Shown: positions 15,237 through 22,839 of the stretch, piece by piece
How the letters are laid out: every line of letters begins with the position of its first letter
How positions within the stretch are numbered: position 1 is the stretch's first letter
Assembly (NCBI GenBank): GCA_947500035.1
Contig: CANMQP010000024.1
Location: forward strand, 1-64,000
From: an uncultured Kiloniellaceae bacterium
GTDB taxonomy: Bacteria > Pseudomonadota > Alphaproteobacteria > Kiloniellales > Kiloniellaceae
Length of the DNA stretch: 64,000 nucleotides
Reading direction: 5' to 3'
Translations under genes and position numbers: made by a program
The notes under the pieces: generated by a model
Seen by the model: only the letters and a program-made list of their open reading frames with translations
Told to the model about the DNA's origin: nothing
Databases searched by the model: none

Positions 15237-15254
15237 TTGTATCGTACGATACAA
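15237..15254. promoter_or_regulatory. 18-base perfect palindrome upstream of SprT gene
   Basis: TTGTATCGT and its complement ACGATACAA join without a spacer to make a perfect 18-base palindrome. It ends 18 bases before the start of the minus-strand SprT gene, in the promoter or leader. Such a site is a likely operator; the regulators at 16846 or 11152 are candidates to bind it. Confidence 0.6.
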
Positions 15255-15305
15255 TACCACAATCAAAGAAAAACGGAAGCCCCGCCGTATGACTCCCGTC
15301 TCTGT

Positions 15306-15800
15306 CTAAGCCATTTGTGGATTATCTCTATAATCCTGAATCATCAGCGAGTGCATGCTGTTGATGTGCTCGACTGCACCACGGCCGTTACGGACGTGAT
15401 ACAGAACGATTTCGTTGGCTTTGGTAAAGCGGTGACCGATCCGGATCGTGTGCGAATTGAAGGCCCAGCTTACAAAGCCGGTGAAGAATACCGCGTCCTC
15501 GATGTCGCGCCACTTCACGCCGGTCGTACCTTTGCTCCAGGGCAGAATGCCCTGAAAGAACCAAACGCCGTCCGCATTCGTGAACAGCCGCACGCTCCGA
15601 AGCATCAAGATTTGATAAATGAGAAGCGGTGTTGCGGTCCCGAAGAAAATCGCCGCCACGATCATGTAGGTGTATCCGAAGGCGACGCCGATACCGGCTA
15701 AGACGAGAAAAACAATGACTGGCCTGATATAAGCGACCCAGGACAACCGATATTCCTGATCGATTTTCCGATCGTTGGCGTGATGTTCAACAGCTTCCAT
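15306..15800 (-). CDS. Membrane protein with PH-like domain
   Basis: 164 residues. A short hydrophilic N-terminus is followed by two transmembrane helices (about 25-65: YIRPVIVFLVLAGIGVAFGYTYMIVAAIFFG...PLLIYQILML). The rest, RSVRLFTNADGVWFFQGILPWSKGTTGVKWRDIEDAVFFTGFVSWAFNSHTIRIGHRF, has the beta-rich pattern of bacterial PH-like (bPH2/DUF304) domains. The family is uncharacterised; similar proteins accompany trb clusters. It lies in the minus-strand series downstream of the trb operon, so expression with transfer genes is plausible. Confidence 0.65.
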   Translation of the reverse strand: MEAVEHHANDRKIDQEYRLSWVAYIRPVIVFLVLAGIGVAFGYTYMIVAAIFFGTATPLLIYQILMLRSVRLFTNADGVWFFQGILPWSKGTTGVKWRDIEDAVFFTGFVSWAFNSHTIRIGHRFTKANEIVLYHVRNGRGAVEHINSMHSLMIQDYRDNPQMA

Positions 15801-15838
15801 AACTCAAATCCATGTTTAAGAAGAGATCGTTAGCTCGA

Positions 15839-16096
15839 CTATTGCCGAACTTCTTTCCAGTCGTCGTAGTTGACCCATTCAAGAGCCCGTTTTTCGTTCA
15901 CGATTAGGGGCGCGTGTAGGCCGCCCTCACAGATCAGCGTTGGCTGTCCGTCAATCTGCAGGATTGCGCCCTTGGTGTAGAGCGTGCCGTCGTACATGCA
16001 GAATTGGTCGGTTGCCGGTGCTGTGGCATCGCCTGCAGCCTGAACTGCAGTTGGCAGGAGGAAGGCCATTGCGATGATGGGAAGATGTTTGAGCAT
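15839..16096 (-). CDS. Small exported protein, DUF1496-like
   Basis: 85 residues. Residues 1-20 are a signal peptide (IIAMAFLLPTAVQAA). The mature part has FCMYDGTLYTKGAILQIDGQPTLICE, close to the DUF1496 pattern C-x-Y-x-G-x-x-Y-S/T-x-GA, with two cysteines that may form a periplasmic disulfide. Unknown function. It lies between the PH-like membrane protein and a Cys-rich exported protein near the mating-pore genes. Confidence 0.55.
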   Translation of the reverse strand: MLKHLPIIAMAFLLPTAVQAAGDATAPATDQFCMYDGTLYTKGAILQIDGQPTLICEGGLHAPLIVNEKRALEWVNYDDWKEVRQ

Positions 16097-16120
16097 AGTT
16101 TTCCTATCCGTGAGAGTGAA

Positions 16121-16600
16121 TCAGCGGCGGCCTTCGTCTTGACCGCCACGTACTACCGTTGATCGCCAGACGTATTTCGTACTGCGATGGTCTTTCCCGA
16201 GAGACGGGACGTCAGTCCACAAGATTTCGTCTCGGATTAAGGGCGTGATCACATAACCCTGTTCGTTGTTGGCATCCTTGCGACAGGACCGGCTCCCTTC
16301 GTCGCCTCTACGCATTTGGCTCGCTGGATCCTCGCAGCGGAACTTCTGATTGAAGCCCCAGTTAAAAGCGATATCTTCCTGATCTGCCGTGCAGGACCCG
16401 AAGGCCGGCAGCGGCGGCTTGGGCTTCGGCTTATGGGTGATCCGCTTGATGAAAGCAGCATGAGCGGCTTCGCAACCGCCTGGAAAGCCACCCGGCAGGC
16501 AGAGCCAGATCGCGCATTCGTTCTGCGAGGCGGCATGCCCCGGTGTGTAAGCGGCGCTCAGAAATGTTGCCGCGGTTGCTATAGAAATGAGCTTTTTCAT
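16121..16600 (-). CDS. Exported Cys-rich conjugation-associated protein (TrbM-like)
   Basis: 159 residues with a signal peptide (SIATAATFLSAAYTPGHAAS). The mature N-terminus, NECAIWLCLPGGFPGGCEAAHAAFIKRI, resembles the Cys-rich opening of TrbM and related proteins found next to type IV secretion loci. A Pro/Lys stretch (PKPKPPLP) and more cysteines (FGSC, FRCED, RSCRKD) follow. It probably forms disulfides in the periplasm and may be a pore accessory. Same strand as the trb operon, two genes downstream of its end. The exact family assignment is uncertain. Confidence 0.55.
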   Translation of the reverse strand: MKKLISIATAATFLSAAYTPGHAASQNECAIWLCLPGGFPGGCEAAHAAFIKRITHKPKPKPPLPAFGSCTADQEDIAFNWGFNQKFRCEDPASQMRRGDEGSRSCRKDANNEQGYVITPLIRDEILWTDVPSLGKDHRSTKYVWRSTVVRGGQDEGRR

Positions 16601-16618
16601 GATGCCTCCTTTGGCGTT

Positions 16619-16849
16619 CTACCCGAGTGTGGTGCCAAACTCGCAACCGGCGAGCTTGCCGTTGATCTGTTCTTTGGCAGCGTCTCCGCCTTCGGTGCGG
16701 ATCTGCGCGAGCGTGCTCCAGCAATCAGCGTCCTGCTTTTCCTCCAGGCGCATCTCTTCGGCCTGGATCGGCCGGAAAAACATGCGGTCTGTGGCGATCA
16801 GCAGGCCGAGTCCTGCCAGGATCAGGAAAAGCGTCTGTTGGCGCGTCAT
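16619..16849 (-). CDS. Small single-span membrane protein
   Basis: 76 residues. One N-terminal transmembrane helix (LFLILAGLGLLIA), then a short charged helix (EEMRLEEKQDADCWSTLAQIRTEGGDAAKEQI) and two cysteines. The start codon overlaps the stop of the XRE gene by 4 bases (ATGA), so the two are coupled. No recognised family; an entry-exclusion or pore accessory function is only a guess from position. Confidence 0.55.
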   Translation of the reverse strand: MTRQQTLFLILAGLGLLIATDRMFFRPIQAEEMRLEEKQDADCWSTLAQIRTEGGDAAKEQINGKLAGCEFGTTLG

Positions 16850-17280
16850 GGCTCGTCTCCGGACGTTGAGGGATCGCCACGTTCGTTGTCGCTGTCCTCG
16901 ACTCTGGCCATCTCGGCCAGCAGATCGCTGATTTTGGTGCGTACGCCGGTATCTGTGATGCCGTAGTAGCTGGAGAGCAGTTTCTTGGTCTCAAAGACCG
17001 GTATGAGATCGCCCTCAGCTTTCTCATAGGGGCTTGCGTCGAAGCCTTCAAAAAACCAGGAGATCGGCACGTTTAGAACGACGCTCAAATCATGGAGCTT
17101 GCTCGCGGCGATCTTGTTTTCGCCACTCTCGTACTTCTGGATCTGCTGATACTTCAGGCCGATGGCGTTGCTGGTTGCGGTCTGTGTCAGATTGAGTTCG
17201 TTGCGGCGCTCGCGGATGCGCTGGCCGACATACACGTCAATCGGATGCCGCTTATCAGTGCTGTCCTTCGTGTCCTTCAT
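16846..17280 (-). CDS. XRE-family HTH regulator downstream of trbI
   Basis: 144 residues. VGQRIRERRNELNLTQTATSNAIGLKYQQIQKYESGENKIAASKLHDLSVVLNVPISWFFEGF is a full XRE domain; the YQQIQKYESG motif is shared with the regulator at 11152. The C-terminal 65 residues are helical with an acidic tail. It follows trbI by 15 bases on the same strand and may be co-transcribed, giving feedback on transfer genes. A possible target is the palindrome at 15237 or the trb promoter region near 26970. Confidence 0.85.
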   Translation of the reverse strand: MKDTKDSTDKRHPIDVYVGQRIRERRNELNLTQTATSNAIGLKYQQIQKYESGENKIAASKLHDLSVVLNVPISWFFEGFDASPYEKAEGDLIPVFETKKLLSSYYGITDTGVRTKISDLLAEMARVEDSDNERGDPSTSGDEP

Positions 17281-17295
17281 ATGTGCCCTACCCTC

Positions 17296-18567
17296 TCACG
17301 ACCGGTAGGGATCAATGATGACGTCCCGGTTCACCATGATATTGAATCGGTATCCAGGACGGATTTCCAAGGTTGGCTGAATGTTGAGATTGCGGCGGAT
17401 GACCTGTCCGCTCACGTTGCCCAGCTCCGCACCGACCGCGTTCGCGACGGTCTCTTGATTGCTGGTCTCGCCATCATCGTCGTTATCCTGCGAGAGACTG
17501 AACCCAGCTGAAACGAGGCTTAGAAGAATGGCGCTCCCGAAGATCCGGAAGTAGTGATTATTGACCTGATCGTTAAAGCCCGCGTAGCCCGCCTGATCGG
17601 CGCCGGGCATGTTGCTGAGGTTCAGGGTGCTCCCATCCGGGAAGTTGATCCGTGACCAGGTTACGAGAACCCGCTCCTGCCCCATGGCCACGCGGCTATC
17701 GTAGACGCCGACCAACTTCGAGCCCTGCGGGATCAGCAGATGGTTACCACTGCTTGAATCCCAAACATCCTGTGAAACCTGCGCGAGGATCTGCCCGGGC
17801 AGATCGCTGTTGATGCCCCCGACCATCACGCCCGGAATGATGGTTCCGGCCTTGATTTCGAAGGGCGAGAGCGGCGCTTCGCGACGCGCCTGCAGATAAT
17901 CGACCGGACGGTCTTGCGCCAGGAAGTCCTCTTTGCGCTGTTGCAGGTTGGGATCGGCTTGTTGGTCATAGCCGGAACCACCATCCGGAACCCCGCCGCC
18001 CGGGAAGCTGACATTATTCTGAATGCCGGTCGATATGCCACCTTGCCCGCTTTGCAGGGCGGCGCTCGCCAGATCGACACGCGTCGGCGCCAATAACGCC
18101 GCTTCCATGCGTTGCTGGCGCAACTGGGCGATCCGCCGGGCTTCTGCCTTGCGGGCCTCTTCGTCGGGATCCGGCTGGGGCGGAGCTGTGGCTATAACTT
18201 GCTGAGCGGGTGGCGTTTCAGCCTTTTGCACCGGACCTGCCGCGGTCACGAGCGGCGGCTGGAAGACGATTTCCTGAAAACCGGAATTACCCTCGCCCTC
18301 GCCTTCGATCAAACCGGCGGTTGGCGCGCCGTTCATCAGGGTTCCGACGTTGGCGATCTGCGTTGATATCTCCGTGCGAGTATCAGACTCCGCGCGCTCT
18401 TCATAGAGCACATAAACCGAGTAACCCAGGCCGCTGCAAAGCGCCGCGCCGGTTCCGATGGCAAGCGCCAGGGGAAGTTTATTCAGACGCCGGACAGCTC
18501 CGGCCCCTGATTGCGGATCCGCCGATAAAAGATCGGGCGACGCGCTTGGGTCCATGTGATCGGTCAT
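17296..18567 (-). CDS. trbI: Conjugal transfer protein TrbI (VirB10)
   Basis: 423 residues. One transmembrane helix near the N-terminus (LALAIGTGAALCSGLGYSVYVL), then a Gln/Ala/Pro-rich periplasmic linker. The conserved C-terminal VirB10 barrel follows: FEIKAGTIIPGVMVGGINSDLPGQILAQVSQDVWDS, LLIPQGSKLVGVYDSRV, RVLVTWSRINFPDGSTLNL, and a final LEIRPGYRFNIMVNRDVI. It spans both membranes in the core complex and senses ATP use by the inner-membrane ATPases. The ATG overlaps the stop of trbH by 4 bases. Last structural gene of the operon. Confidence 0.95.
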   Translation of the reverse strand: MTDHMDPSASPDLLSADPQSGAGAVRRLNKLPLALAIGTGAALCSGLGYSVYVLYEERAESDTRTEISTQIANVGTLMNGAPTAGLIEGEGEGNSGFQEIVFQPPLVTAAGPVQKAETPPAQQVIATAPPQPDPDEEARKAEARRIAQLRQQRMEAALLAPTRVDLASAALQSGQGGISTGIQNNVSFPGGGVPDGGSGYDQQADPNLQQRKEDFLAQDRPVDYLQARREAPLSPFEIKAGTIIPGVMVGGINSDLPGQILAQVSQDVWDSSSGNHLLIPQGSKLVGVYDSRVAMGQERVLVTWSRINFPDGSTLNLSNMPGADQAGYAGFNDQVNNHYFRIFGSAILLSLVSAGFSLSQDNDDDGETSNQETVANAVGAELGNVSGQVIRRNLNIQPTLEIRPGYRFNIMVNRDVIIDPYRS

Positions 18568-19022
18568 TGAACATCCTCTCCATTGCGCAGCGAAAACCCG
18601 CTCGCGGGCATAAAATTGCCGTCACTGTTGCGATAAAGGCGGCTCACCTCGTAGCCCTGCCCCGCCTGTACCCGCACGACATAGGATTGGTCGTAGCGGT
18701 CAACGAGGTACGCGATTTCAACTGCGTCGCCCGTGGCCTGGGCGGGATCCACGCCGACGCCGTAGCCGGCGTCGCGGAGTTTCCCTTCGAGCACCGGCCC
18801 CAGGACGCCGGAAGCCGGTTTCTGAAGCGTGAAAGTGGTTTTGCCCGGCGCGAAATGCTGTTCGAGCATCCCGGCGAGATCCATGGCGATGATATCGGCC
18901 TCGCCCGGCTGCAGGCTGACCGTTTCTGCCGTTGAGATCAGCAGCGGCCCGCCGCTCTTGTTGGCCGTTTGACAGCCAGCCAGTGTTAAGGCCGCGACGG
19001 TGGCCAGGATTACGCTTCGCAT
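18564..19022 (-). CDS. trbH: Conjugal transfer lipoprotein TrbH
   Basis: 152 residues from ATG 19022. The N-terminus MRSVILATVAALTLAGC is a lipoprotein signal with lipobox LAGC (Cys17). The mature protein matches TrbH by position between trbG and trbI and by overall type: small periplasmic domain ending in LRNGEDVQ. TrbH takes the VirB7-like place, stabilising the outer-membrane TrbG. A further upstream in-frame start would add a hydrophilic extension before the signal peptide and is rejected. Confidence 0.85.
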   Translation of the reverse strand: MRSVILATVAALTLAGCQTANKSGGPLLISTAETVSLQPGEADIIAMDLAGMLEQHFAPGKTTFTLQKPASGVLGPVLEGKLRDAGYGVGVDPAQATGDAVEIAYLVDRYDQSYVVRVQAGQGYEVSRLYRNSDGNFMPASGFSLRNGEDVQ

Positions 19023-19035
19023 AGCCAGGTCCTCC

Positions 19036-19911
19036 TTAATTCCGCTCGATTGTGATCTTGGTCTGCGAAGATCCGACACCGGCGATCAGCACGGCCTTCG
19101 TGAAGATCTGATCGACGATGTAGCGATCGCCATGCACCCGGTAGTTCACCAGCTGCTCGTCGTCGTCATCGTCCAGGACCAGCAAGGCCGGTGCTTCGGT
19201 CTGGCGCATGGAGTTCGGCATTTCGATGACGGTCTTAAGCCCGTTGTTGTAGACTCGCACCGGCTTCCAGGGGGCGTCGCCGTCCAGGTCGTACCCGAAG
19301 TCCAGATCGTCAATCTTCTCTCCGGTGCCATCCAGGATCCGCCGCTTCTGCGCGGCCTGTTCCTGCCCGTGGTAAGCCTGCCATTCGGCGCTGATGTCTT
19401 CCGGGTAGGCGAAGGCGACACGCGGCATCCAATTCTTCTTTCGCGCGAGCAATTTCAGGTGATAGGTCCGCCTGTCGGTTAGGATCACCATGTTGCCTTC
19501 AATGCCGACCTGTGTCGGCTTGATCAGGACATGGGTGGTTTCGTTGCCGTCCGGACCGCTGCGCCCAGGCGAAGCCTGCCAACGAACTGTGTCGGAAACC
19601 TGCAAATCCTTGACCCGCTCGCCGGGCTGCAGCTCCAGATCGCAGACCTTGAGCGGCGCGCAAACGATTGTGGGGAGCGTCGCACCATAGAGATAGAGGA
19701 TCTGGCCATTCTTCCCCATGGTCGGCTTGTCTTCCGCCGAGATCCAGCCATAGGCCAGCTTTGCCGCCGCCCATTCCTTGGCGTTCAACGCGGGATCCTT
19801 GCCACCCTGCAGGAGTGGCACCGGCGCGGTTTCCAGGGCCGGAACCTGTTCCGCCCAGCCGACATTCGAGAAGGCGAGTAGTGCGACTGCAGCTGTAGCC
19901 AAGCGCTTCAT
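19036..19911 (-). CDS. trbG: Conjugal transfer protein TrbG (VirB9)
   Basis: 291 residues with an N-terminal signal peptide (TAAVALLAFSNVGWAE). VirB9/TrbG landmarks are present: GQILYLYGATLPTIVCAPLKVCDLELQPGE in the N-domain, TVRWQASPG, HVLIKPTQVGIEGNMVILTDRRTYHLKLLA in the centre, and a C-terminal beta-sandwich with WKPVRVYNNGLKTVIEMP and RYIVDQIFTKAVLIAG. It forms the outer-membrane part of the core complex with TrbH and TrbI. Separated by 13-15 bases from its neighbours. Confidence 0.95.
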   Translation of the reverse strand: MKRLATAAVALLAFSNVGWAEQVPALETAPVPLLQGGKDPALNAKEWAAAKLAYGWISAEDKPTMGKNGQILYLYGATLPTIVCAPLKVCDLELQPGERVKDLQVSDTVRWQASPGRSGPDGNETTHVLIKPTQVGIEGNMVILTDRRTYHLKLLARKKNWMPRVAFAYPEDISAEWQAYHGQEQAAQKRRILDGTGEKIDDLDFGYDLDGDAPWKPVRVYNNGLKTVIEMPNSMRQTEAPALLVLDDDDDEQLVNYRVHGDRYIVDQIFTKAVLIAGVGSSQTKITIERN

Positions 19912-19926
19912 GATTTCATTCCTCCA

Positions 19927-20589
19927 TTAAAACTGCTGTGACCAGCTGAGGTCCCGGATGTAGACACCGCCCGGGTTCATGATGATGGTCTTTTCGTCTG
20001 GTGCGTCGATGAAGGCCACCGTGGCGATGGCCTTCATGCGCAGGGTCTTCATGGCTTTGCCTTTGCGGTCCCGCACGACCTCAAGCCATTCGATCTGATA
20101 GCTGTCTGCCGAGAGCGGCAAAGGTGTCTGAATCTCGACCGTGACCGTTTCGCGCTTGGCGCGTTCAAAGGGATTGCCGCCACTCCCGAAATATTCGTCC
20201 AAGGCGGTCTTTGCGGGCGAAGCCCCGGCGACATGGGCATAGCCGCTATCGAGCGCCCTGCGCTGAGCGGCGGCATCCACCATGACGCTGCGCAGATTGA
20301 CGATGGTATCGGCCAGGGCCGCTTTAACGATCCGCTGGTCTCGAAGGTTCGAGGCCGCGGCCGGACCGACCGAGACCGCGCGGCCATGGCTATCGACCTG
20401 GATCACATAGGGGATCAGGCGGCTTTGCGTGGTGCTGTAGATCAGGCCGCCGACCGCCGCCGTGGCGATCGCCAGGGACAACACGGCCACGATCTGCGAG
20501 GTGCGGGCGCGTGAGATATAGCCGCCATAACGCTCATTCCACTCACGCCGAGCGGACATGTAGGGATTTTCTTGGATACGTTCACTCAT
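19927..20589 (-). CDS. trbF: Conjugal transfer protein TrbF (VirB8)
   Basis: 220 residues. A cytoplasmic N-terminus with NPYMSARREWNERYGGYI is followed by one transmembrane helix (IVAVLSLAIATAAVGGLIY) and a periplasmic NTF2-like VirB8 domain. Family segments include IPYVIQVD, LADTIVNLRSVMVD, and SYQIEWLEVVRD. VirB8 proteins assemble the inner-membrane arches of the system. The gene ends 15 bases before trbG and follows trbL by only 3 bases. Confidence 0.95.
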   Translation of the reverse strand: MSERIQENPYMSARREWNERYGGYISRARTSQIVAVLSLAIATAAVGGLIYSTTQSRLIPYVIQVDSHGRAVSVGPAAASNLRDQRIVKAALADTIVNLRSVMVDAAAQRRALDSGYAHVAGASPAKTALDEYFGSGGNPFERAKRETVTVEIQTPLPLSADSYQIEWLEVVRDRKGKAMKTLRMKAIATVAFIDAPDEKTIIMNPGGVYIRDLSWSQQF

Positions 20590-20592
20590 GAT

Positions 20593-21972
20593 CTAGCCTG
20601 CCTTCGTGCCTGAATCTGTGCCGGGATCGTTCGCAGCTGCACCGGCGCGGATCGTTCCGCCACCTGCTGGTGAGCTTGAGGAGTTGCCACTGGATGAACC
20701 GCCGCCTGACGGCGACGCGTCGGCCTGCATGGAAAGGCGCTTTTCTTCCATGTTGGAGGCCATGCGCCCGCCCAGAGTGCCGCCGCGCCGTTCGTTCGCG
20801 GCATGAAAGCCGCGCACCTTGCGGCGGGCTTCCTCGACGCCGGCTTGGCCGAGGTTGGAAGCGGCCTGTTTGGCGACAGCCGAAAGGCTTGGTTTTGCGC
20901 CAGCACCGCCGCCCGACAGCTGCGTCTGCGAAAGCTTGACGGCCTCACTGACAGCAGAGGCGGCACCCGCACCGCCTTTGACTGTGCCTGCCATCTTGCT
21001 GGCCGCGGCGCCCATGACGGTTGCGGCACTCATCATGCCCGCAGCCGCGCCCATCATGGCTGCGCCAGAGGAATAGCTCGTCCCGGTGATGATCGATTGC
21101 ACGATGCCCGGCACCATCCAGACCACGACGAGCAGAAAGATCGACGAGCCAAGCAGAACCGTAACTTCGTGGTAGCTCTTACCGGAGAAGTCTCCGAGCC
21201 ACCCGAGAATGAAGGCTTCGCCCAGGCCAACGATTAGCTGCAGAATGAAAAGCTTTACGCCAACCGAAACGGCGTATTTGAGGAACTGAACAACAAAGTC
21301 CTTGGTCCACTGCGAACCGCCGAAGCCGAGCAGGATAATTCCCGCGTTGAGAACGATGTACATTTCGACCAGGGCCACCATCAAGAATGCGGCGATCAGG
21401 GCGAAAACCGCACCAATCGAGAGCGCTGCGAGATGCAATCCCACAGAGCGAATGGGATCAAAGAGCGACAGCTCGGAATAGATCTTACTGGCAAGGGTTA
21501 AACCGACATCGAAGATGGTCGAAGGACTGAGACCTGTGGTTCCTCCCGCAGCTGCGTTTGCACCATCCGCCGCCTGCCGGAAGCTGGAGACAATATCTGC
21601 GGTCCAAGCGCTCCCGTTTAGCAGAATGGCCAGGAATAAACCGATGAACAGCACCCGCTTTATAATCTCAGCTGTCCACTCCTGGAGGTCTGCATTCCGG
21701 AACGCCAGGGTGATCGCCGTCCAAGCGAAATCTATACCCGCGAGGATCCAAAAGAGCGCGAGCGCATGGCCTAGAAGGGTCGCGCTCCAGGTGGCCGACT
21801 TATCGCGAAACTCGTTGACGATGCCATTGAGAACGTTGTCAGAAGCTATTTGCGCTTCCGCTGTTTCAACAAAGAGGCAAACCAGGACGAGAGCTAGAAG
21901 GATCGGTGTCGCTTTGCGCACGATAATCTCCGGAGGCTTAGTTGTTCGCTCAGTAGCGTTCTTCATTACCAA
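20593..21972 (-). CDS. trbL: Conjugal transfer protein TrbL (VirB6)
   Basis: 459 residues. The polytopic inner-membrane domain (about 20-300, roughly six or more helices) includes GHALALFWILAGIDFAWTAITLAF, the conserved EIIKRVLFIGLFLAILLNG and LLGFGGSQWTKDFVVQFLKYAVSVGVKLFILQLIVGLG. The C-terminal 150 residues are Ala/Gly/Ser-rich and low complexity, as is normal for TrbL. It forms the inner-membrane channel. Its start overlaps trbK by 23 bases, which implies translational coupling. Confidence 0.95.
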   Translation of the reverse strand: MVMKNATERTTKPPEIIVRKATPILLALVLVCLFVETAEAQIASDNVLNGIVNEFRDKSATWSATLLGHALALFWILAGIDFAWTAITLAFRNADLQEWTAEIIKRVLFIGLFLAILLNGSAWTADIVSSFRQAADGANAAAGGTTGLSPSTIFDVGLTLASKIYSELSLFDPIRSVGLHLAALSIGAVFALIAAFLMVALVEMYIVLNAGIILLGFGGSQWTKDFVVQFLKYAVSVGVKLFILQLIVGLGEAFILGWLGDFSGKSYHEVTVLLGSSIFLLVVVWMVPGIVQSIITGTSYSSGAAMMGAAAGMMSAATVMGAAASKMAGTVKGGAGAASAVSEAVKLSQTQLSGGGAGAKPSLSAVAKQAASNLGQAGVEEARRKVRGFHAANERRGGTLGGRMASNMEEKRLSMQADASPSGGGSSSGNSSSSPAGGGTIRAGAAANDPGTDSGTKAG

Positions 21973-22132
21973 CGATTGTCCCGCCTACTCCGCTGGGTGG
22001 CGCAGGCAGTGCCTCCGCGACCGGCGGGCAGGCGTTCTGCTCGACGGTGACGTAGGTCACGACATTGGTGACGACGTTGGTGATCAGGACGGCACCGGCC
22101 ATCCAGAGAATGATAGGTTTGCTCCAAATCAT
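21950..22132 (-). CDS. trbK: Small TrbK-position protein sharing its C-terminus with TrbJ
   Basis: 60 residues: one transmembrane segment (IILWMAGAVLITNVVTNVVTYVTV), a cysteine (NACPPVAEALPAPP) and the C-terminus GGTIVGNEERY. It lies between trbJ and trbL, the trbK place in Ti/IncP operons, where TrbK is an entry-exclusion protein. No classical lipobox precedes the Cys, so the assignment is by position. The last nine residues TIVGNEERY are identical to the end of TrbJ although five of the nine codons differ. Confidence 0.7.
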   Translation of the reverse strand: MIWSKPIILWMAGAVLITNVVTNVVTYVTVEQNACPPVAEALPAPPSGVGGTIVGNEERY

Positions 22133-22143
22133 GGCGTTGCTCC

Positions 22144-22839
22144 TTAATAACGTTCTTCATTGCCGACGATGGTCGGGCCGGATTGCAGGTATTGCTGGAA
22201 TTGGCGACGCTCAGAGGCCTCTTGCGCTTCGACATTGGCGCGCAGCTGAGCATCGGCGGCTACCTGCGCTTTCAGCTCCGAGAGCTGCGTAGCGATAACA
22301 CCGAGCATCTGATTGCCTGCCTGGACCGCTTGGGTTTGGCCTTGAGCGCCCGTCGATGCCCCAAGCGCGGACTGGATCCGCCCGGCAGTGGCCGGGATTG
22401 TGGAAGCCGCTTGAGCCTGAATGTTCGCAGAATCGGTAGAGGCTCCCACGAGACCGTCAAGTTGCCGGTTTATGAACACGGTTAGCTGGCGCACGTCCGC
22501 GAAGTTTTGATAGTCCGTGGGATAGTTCCGCTGAAAATCTGCCGTCACGACAGAGGGGTCGAAGGCGATTGAGTTTACGCTGTTCAGGCTGTTCCGCATT
22601 GAGTTCAGTTGCCCCATGAGGTCAGAGCTCAGCGAGAACGGCGTACCCGTGATGGCGCGGCGCTGGTGATCGATCTGCGTGACCATGTGCTGGATCTGCG
22701 TCACCTGGTGCAAAACGTTCTGCGTGTGTTGCACCAGGGCGGAGGTGTCAATTACAGGAATTCCGGTCCCAATGGCCGGAGCGGCCTGCAGGAAGACAGC
22801 AACCGCGAGCGCTGCGGCGGTTTTACAGATAGCTTTCAT
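22144..22839 (-). CDS. trbJ: Conjugal transfer protein TrbJ (VirB5)
   Basis: 231 residues with a signal peptide (CKTAAALAVAVFLQAAPAIGTG). The mature protein is long-helical: IPVIDTSALVQHTQNVLHQVTQIQHMVTQIDHQ is the TrbJ signature opening, followed by a Gln-rich helix (QTQAVQAGNQMLGVIATQLSELKAQ). VirB5-type proteins sit at the pilus tip and aid recipient contact. The start overlaps the end of trbE by 17 bases. Its C-terminal TIVGNEERY is shared with the downstream small protein. Confidence 0.93.
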   Translation of the reverse strand: MKAICKTAAALAVAVFLQAAPAIGTGIPVIDTSALVQHTQNVLHQVTQIQHMVTQIDHQRRAITGTPFSLSSDLMGQLNSMRNSLNSVNSIAFDPSVVTADFQRNYPTDYQNFADVRQLTVFINRQLDGLVGASTDSANIQAQAASTIPATAGRIQSALGASTGAQGQTQAVQAGNQMLGVIATQLSELKAQVAADAQLRANVEAQEASERRQFQQYLQSGPTIVGNEERY

